Positions 6,604-10,691 of a DNA stretch of 10,691 nucleotides are shown here, in pieces. The stretch lies in assembly GCA_004151065.3 (NCBI GenBank), contig NWUY0305006912.1:1-10691 (forward strand). The letters are read 5' to 3'. The DNA is from Larix sibirica (lineage: Eukaryota; Streptophyta; Pinopsida; Pinales; Pinaceae). The notes beneath the pieces are model-generated. The model saw only the letters and a program-made list of their open reading frames with translations. It was not told the DNA's origin and did no database searches. A program made the position numbers and the translations under genes. Positions within the stretch are counted from its first letter, which is position 1, and each line of letters starts with the position of its first letter.

Positions 6604-8145
6604 GTTCACTCTCATATATTCCTTGACATGATGTACCCTTCTAGAACATTATATTCATCACATAGCTTGTGCCTACCTTTTTTTTTCACACAATGAAAAT
6701 AGCAATAATTGTGTCTACTTTTTATTACCATTGTATTGGTGTATCCACCAATTAAAGTGTCGCTCAATGAAAGCCTCCAATAGAACGTGGACACCTTATC
6801 TTTCTAAATCTCCACTAGAATTCAAGTGTTATGCACATTTTGAATTTGTGTCAATTTGCTAATTAGCATCATGGTTATTGTCCATACTTAATTTGTTCAA
6901 ATCTCACACTCGCCATAATGGCATTGCCTTTGTTATCTTTGCCTCTACTCTTGGCTTTGCAAAACACCAAAACACTTAGTCATGGGTTATAGGTATAAAT
7001 TGTAATGGCATTGGAAACTTACTAATAAGATTCACTACAAATGTGTGGTTCAATGAGAGTTTTGAAGAGTAAACAATAAATAACAAGTAAACTTAAGGAA
7101 ATGAGGTCATCTCTCTTTCTTCATATTCTCATACTTAATCTCTCTAAAAGTATCTAGTATGTTGAATCAGAGTTATTTCCCTGCATTAGTAATGCTCCAT
7201 GCCTACCTATTATAAGTCATGACATGGTTATAGCACTGTATCTAATATTTTGTTATCATTTGAGAACATTTATTGGTCTCTCGACCACTTAGTATGTAGT
7301 TCATAGCATCATTGTTATTGCAATAGATACTTAATGGGAACAAAACACATAATTAACACTTGAATGTAAATTTATCAACAATCCACCAATCTTGTAAAGG
7401 TTTGGTCAAGTTCACCATAAAGATAGGGTATATTTTTTCTTTGTTTGGGCTAGCAAACTCTATTAAGATCAATATAGCATGTATGCTCTTAATTAAGTTT
7501 AAATATATGCACAAGAAAGATCTTATTAACATTGCAAAACATAAAATTGGGATTACATTAGTGATAATTGCGATTCTTTTCATTCAAATTTATGCATTAT
7601 TAATTCCTCAATTATTTGATCATTCCCCTTTCCCCAATTCTATGTTTTTTAATCTATCACACTCCTTCACTTTCTTCTTGTCATTTCTAGTAACATCAAC
7701 ATCTGTGTGATGATACTTTAAGTGTCAAACATTTGAAAATGCCCCATAGGTCTCTTTCCCCCTACTACATCCTAAGCCAAGATCAATGAGATGTATCATT
7801 TACAACCTTGACACTTGGAGCGACATTTTTTATGCCTAGGTGGGATTCACAAGAAAACTATGGAGAAGGTAACATAACTCATGTTATCATAAAATCTATG
7901 CAATAGGGATTATGCTCTAATATCTACCTATCACACATTTTTGCATGAATTCACAGATAAGTGAACAATCGATGTCCTCTTGATAAGAATAGCATATAAA
8001 TAGCCTAGATCCATCTAAACTTTGGATCTACCATGTGTTGAGAGGGATCAAATCCCTAGAGATGAAAACATTTTTTATTGTCTACCTCTTGTTGGATAGG
8101 TTTGCACCTAAGGGATTTGTTTACATTTTAATTTTTAATTTTTTT
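6604..8145. other. Long AT-rich intergenic stretch, nothing recognised
   Basis: Open frames at 7353-7583 (minus) and 7360-7710 (plus) overlap in antisense, begin with TTG-type codons rather than ATG, and are rich in Ile, Leu, Phe, Lys and Asn only because of base composition. No reverse transcriptase, integrase or transposase motif was seen on either strand. The stretch may be very old transposon sequence, but I cannot show it. Confidence 0.4.
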
Positions 8146-8225
8146 ACATTGGTTTACTTTTTAACTTTTTAAAATTGTTTTACTTTTTACTTTTTTTATA
8201 TTGTTTTACTTATTGCTTTTTCTTA
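8146..8225 (+). repeat. T-rich degenerate tandem repeat, 26-bp period, about three units
   Basis: The anchor ATTGGTTTACTTTTTA / ATTGTTTTACTTTTTA / ATTGTTTTACTTATTG recurs at 8148, 8174 and 8200, exactly 26 bases apart. T-rich sequence on both sides suggests the array was once longer. Confidence 0.6.
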
Positions 8226-9277
8226 TTTTTTAAAAATTATTATTAATGTTTTAATTAAATATTATGTTGGCTCAATCATTACCATGTTGGAATGTTACGT
8301 TACATAGTATGTAACATGACAACTTCTCTCTCATATTGGGTTGTAGAAGTGCCTCTCGACGTAATAAACTTGGTGATCTTGTAATTTCCTTTAGCATTGT
8401 GTAGGTTTTGGCCATACTGGAAGACTCGTCGCCCTTATGGCCCTGGCTCGTTGAGAATCTCGTAGAGAAGAAGCCCATTGCAGAGAAATAAAACCCCAAA
8501 CTATTAAAAAACCCATTGGTATAACTTTACATGCCTTGAGAAAATTTGGTATTGTACCAGGGTGAGTGTTGAATTTATTGTAATAAACATATCATAGTTG
8601 CAACACTTGTTAAAACTTGATAAGTCAACGTGGTTGAGCTGAGGGATGTTTGAATTGGAGAGACTTGCTTGAACTCACTGGTTAGAGTTAGGACTCGACA
8701 AGTTAGGAAATTCCTTATAGAGAGGTAATAAAATTGCATAGTGTGATGTCAAATACTTGACTGGCCTCATATCAGTAATACGAACAATTCCAATCCACAA
8801 AAGAAAAAGATTTTGATGATGAAATAAAGGTTCAGTATTTAGTGTTTAGAGGTGGTTACTAGTTAAGGTTGATGCCATTAACATTATAGTCTTGTTGCAA
8901 TGCAAAGAGATAGTAAGTGTTACATTGATTTCTCGAATACGGTTAGTGTTTTGAATCATCCAATATCAACATATTGCTAGATTTCATTCATCAAAATCAT
9001 GGTTTGGTGCCCTGCAATCTTCCTTCCCAAAATGTCTCAAAAGCCATGTTGCCCATTTTCCATTATCACTGTAATGAATGTTTTTTAGGTCATTAATTAA
9101 GGGTTTGGTCTTTTCTTGATGTAATCCAAACATAGTATGTTCTATTGATTTGATTTTATCAAACTGCAGTACCCCCAATCTTCACGTAGTAGGGTTTGGA
9201 AAATAGTAAAAGGAATAGGGTTTCCTAGTTTATGACATCTTTGGATCTTCTAAAGATAAACAATCAATTGGTTTTCA
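8226..9277. other. Intergenic stretch with two weak minus-strand open frames
   Basis: A minus-strand frame at 8478-8272 begins at an ATG (MGFFSTRFSTSQGHKG) and runs 68 codons. A second at 9178-8984 has no ATG. Neither matches a family I know or has a supporting splice or promoter signal. An 8-bp palindrome, GTTACATA-G-TATGTAAC, lies at 8299-8315. The first frame lies in a patch with more G and C than its surroundings and could be LTR or exon remnant. Confidence 0.35.
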
Positions 9278-9418
9278 TTGACTAGAAGAGTCGAATGATG
9301 GATCGACTGATTGGTCAAATAATGGGTTGACTAGGCTCTCAACTAATCAGACAATTTGACCAATGAATGAGCTAACTGACCAACCAACTGTACGAACCAT
9401 TGGAATGGAATTGTTGAC
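9278..9418. promoter_or_regulatory. Cluster of TTGAC (W-box core) motifs with an 11-bp inverted repeat
   Basis: TTGAC occurs at 9278-9282, 9327-9331, 9356-9360 and 9414-9418, and its complement GTCAA at 9314-9318. Three are followed by TA. ATTGGTCAAAT (9310-9320) and ATTTGACCAAT (9354-9364) form a perfect inverted repeat, with a nested GTTGA/TCAAC pair inside. TTGAC is the core bound by plant WRKY factors. No gene close by is known to use it. Confidence 0.4.
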
Positions 9419-9716
9419 TATGGTGCAGATTTCAAGGAAATCATTATGTGTGATGACCTAAGTATGCGGACATGATCTTCCTCACTTCAAGGGACTTGGT
9501 TACATATTGGAGCTATAAAATAATGATGTTGTGATATGGTAATATATGATTCAGTGTGATCAATTGTGAGAAGTGAGAAATGTATTTCGATGTATTGTCA
9601 TTTGTGTGTCATTCTAGGCTTAAGTGTTTTAACGGTGTCTTTAGACACCACCTTTTCATGGAATTTATTAAATATTGTTGGTTTTGTAATGCTTAATCTT
9701 GTGATTTTCTTCAACA
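9412..9716 (+). mobile_element. Weak candidate solo LTR
   Basis: The stretch starts TGTTGA and ends TCAACA, a 6-bp inverted pair of TG...CA form, 305 bp long. It holds a good TATA box (TATAAAA, 9514-9520) and a 16-base palindrome GGTGTCT-TT-AGACACC (9634-9649). TGGTGGGAC follows two bases after the right end, in the position of a primer-binding site, but I cannot assign it to a tRNA. The flanking five bases do not match, so there is no target-site duplication to confirm it. Confidence 0.25.
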
Positions 9717-10506
9717 ATTGGTGGGACAATGGGCATTGAGCCTTCTAAGTTGGGAAAGATAGTCGGCTTAACCCAACAACGGATGATATTTATTGTATTA
9801 CCAATTTATTTGGGGAGGGTAGGATGTTTTTGAAGTTCCCTTATTTTCCTCATGGTTTACATGGATGATTGCAATTGCTATTATGTTCCCCACTATTGTA
9901 GTGTGGTCATTGTTGTTGCAATTATACATAAAATTGTTAAGGAACAACTGGTGACATCCAAATTTTAGCATCGAGATGTCTAGGAACTTATGCATTGTAT
10001 GGTGATCAAATCATAGAATAATGAACCCTCTATGGGCGGAGTGCATTATTTGAGAGATGTTTATGTCATGCATTAAAACTTGCATATTTTTTGGGTATTA
10101 GTGGTAGGATAGGATTCCCTTATACTTATGTGATGTGCTACTTATATTTTGATAGGTTTTTTGGCACTGAACTTGAGTATATATTTTTTTTGCCTTCCCT
10201 TGTCATCCACCACTACTCGTATGTAGAGATGGGGTTTGATGATCTACCTAAAGTGGGCCAAATGATAAATCCATTGACCAACATCCTTGACTAGCATTTA
10301 TATGCTTGTTTAACTTGATACTGAGTTGGATATGGAACAATATCTATACGTGTGCATGGATTGGTGGTAGGTCTAGAACCTTTCATTTCATCCTATTAAG
10401 CATGTAGATGATAGAGGTAAATATAATTATAATAATGATAATTAGTATATTCTAATGTAGACCTTCTTTAATTTGAATTTATGTACTTGTAATATTTACT
10501 AAATAA
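9717..10506. other. Sequence upstream of the RNase H fragment, not recognised
   Basis: Forward frames contain many stops. The 10091-10294 frame lacks an ATG and is rich in aromatic residues, without a family match. If the right-edge RNase H belongs to a retroelement, reverse transcriptase sequence would be expected here on the plus strand, but no catalytic F/Y-x-D-D motif in a sensible setting was found. Either this is an intron, an unrelated insertion, or the element is truncated. Confidence 0.35.
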
Positions 10507-10691
10507 TGCAGGGTTGGTAGGCGCCGGGGGGGGGTTCTCTTCAACCCCGATGGAAGCAATAAGAAAAGCTATGCTTGGGGAATTGGTTCAAGGACTAACA
10601 ATGCAGCCGAATGGTTAGCCTTGATAAAAGGAGTTGGCATAGGTAAAAGCAACGACGTCCATAATCTGGTGGTCCTTGGAGATTCAATGAT
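10507..10691 (+). CDS. RNase H-like domain, 5' part, cut by window edge
   Basis: The frame opens after a TAA at 10504-10506 and runs to the end of the window. It has an RNase H fold pattern: GGVLFNPDGS with the first catalytic Asp at 10549-10551, AWGIGSRTNNAAEW with the catalytic Glu at 10609-10611, and LVVLGDS with the third acidic residue at 10681-10683. The fourth acidic position lies outside. The spacing and the TNNAAEW and LGDS motifs fit the plant RVT_3-type RNase H found in LINE and some LTR retroelements, which removes RNA from RNA:DNA hybrids. The frame crosses a run of nine G (10526-10534). Before it, this frame reads CRVGRRR, whereas another frame gives the more typical glycine-rich VGAGG, hinting at a one- or two-base length change. 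TGCAG at 10508-10512 could be a splice acceptor. The host element or gene is unknown, and there is no ATG. Confidence 0.7.

Noticed and set aside
7353-7710. Overlapping hydrophobic open frames on both strands that look like membrane proteins
   Set aside because: They overlap in antisense, start at TTG-type codons and owe their Ile/Leu/Phe content to AT-rich DNA; no motif or family pattern supports either.
8272-8499. 75-codon minus-strand frame, 68 codons from its first ATG
   Set aside because: Composition is somewhat protein-like, but no domain, splice site or promoter was found and the length is within chance. Kept only as a note in the intergenic entry.
8984-9178. 64-codon minus-strand frame containing HYSDNGKWATWLL
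   Set aside because: It briefly suggested a repeat-protein fragment, but there is no ATG, no repeat spacing and no recognisable family.
1-10691. CRISPR arrays, tRNA or rRNA genes, bacterial operons, toxin-antitoxin or phage genes
   Set aside because: No regularly spaced identical repeats, no cloverleaf-like sequence with A and B boxes, and no runs of closely packed open frames with ribosome-binding sites were seen; the sequence is eukaryotic in character.

Overview
The window looks like nuclear DNA of a seed plant. It is visibly AT-rich, has very little coding sequence, and most of what can be identified is old, broken retrotransposon. Two things point to a plant: an exon that reads as plant Mediator subunit 30, and an LTR followed directly by the primer-binding site complementary to plant initiator tRNA-Met. 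The sparse genes and heavily decayed elements would suit a large gymnosperm-type genome, but that last step is inference. Nothing bacterial, phage-like or CRISPR-like is present.

Layout. Positions 1-577 are AT-rich sequence, probably the leader or LTR side of a Ty3/Gypsy-like element. Its gag gene follows at about 757-1714 as a pseudogene with stops and frame changes. At 2037 another element starts: a complete LTR (2037-2607, TGTAATG-type ends), a primer-binding site (2610-2621), a leader and a short open stretch. A second, diverged and truncated LTR of the same family faces the other way (3593 down to about 3230). Positions 3594-5533 hold no recognised gene, but contain an imperfect tandem duplication (4316-4477), a TATA box and a small GC-richer island (4801-4950).

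The only convincing cellular gene is on the minus strand: exon 1 of MED30 (5941 to 5588), with a clean splice donor after codon 118. No second exon could be found in 1-5587. Intron 1 therefore probably runs past the left edge of the window, and the retroelements at 540-3600 would lie inside it. The 5' UTR and promoter lie at about 5942-6260, with a possible upstream ORF and a 12-bp inverted repeat around a TATA-like sequence.

Positions 6260-10500 are gene-poor. They hold a 34-bp tandem duplication (6536-6603), a T-rich 26-bp array (8146-8225), a cluster of TTGAC motifs with an inverted repeat (9278-9418) and a weak LTR candidate (9412-9716). At the right edge an RNase H domain opens (10507 to the end) with three of its four acidic catalytic positions visible. 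It is probably part of a retroelement and continues beyond the window.

The most interesting observations are a duplicated 44-bp LTR module carrying heat-shock-element-like GAAnnTTC boxes, the head-to-head LTR pair, and the likely placement of both inside a Mediator-gene intron. I did not find a clearly new gene system.
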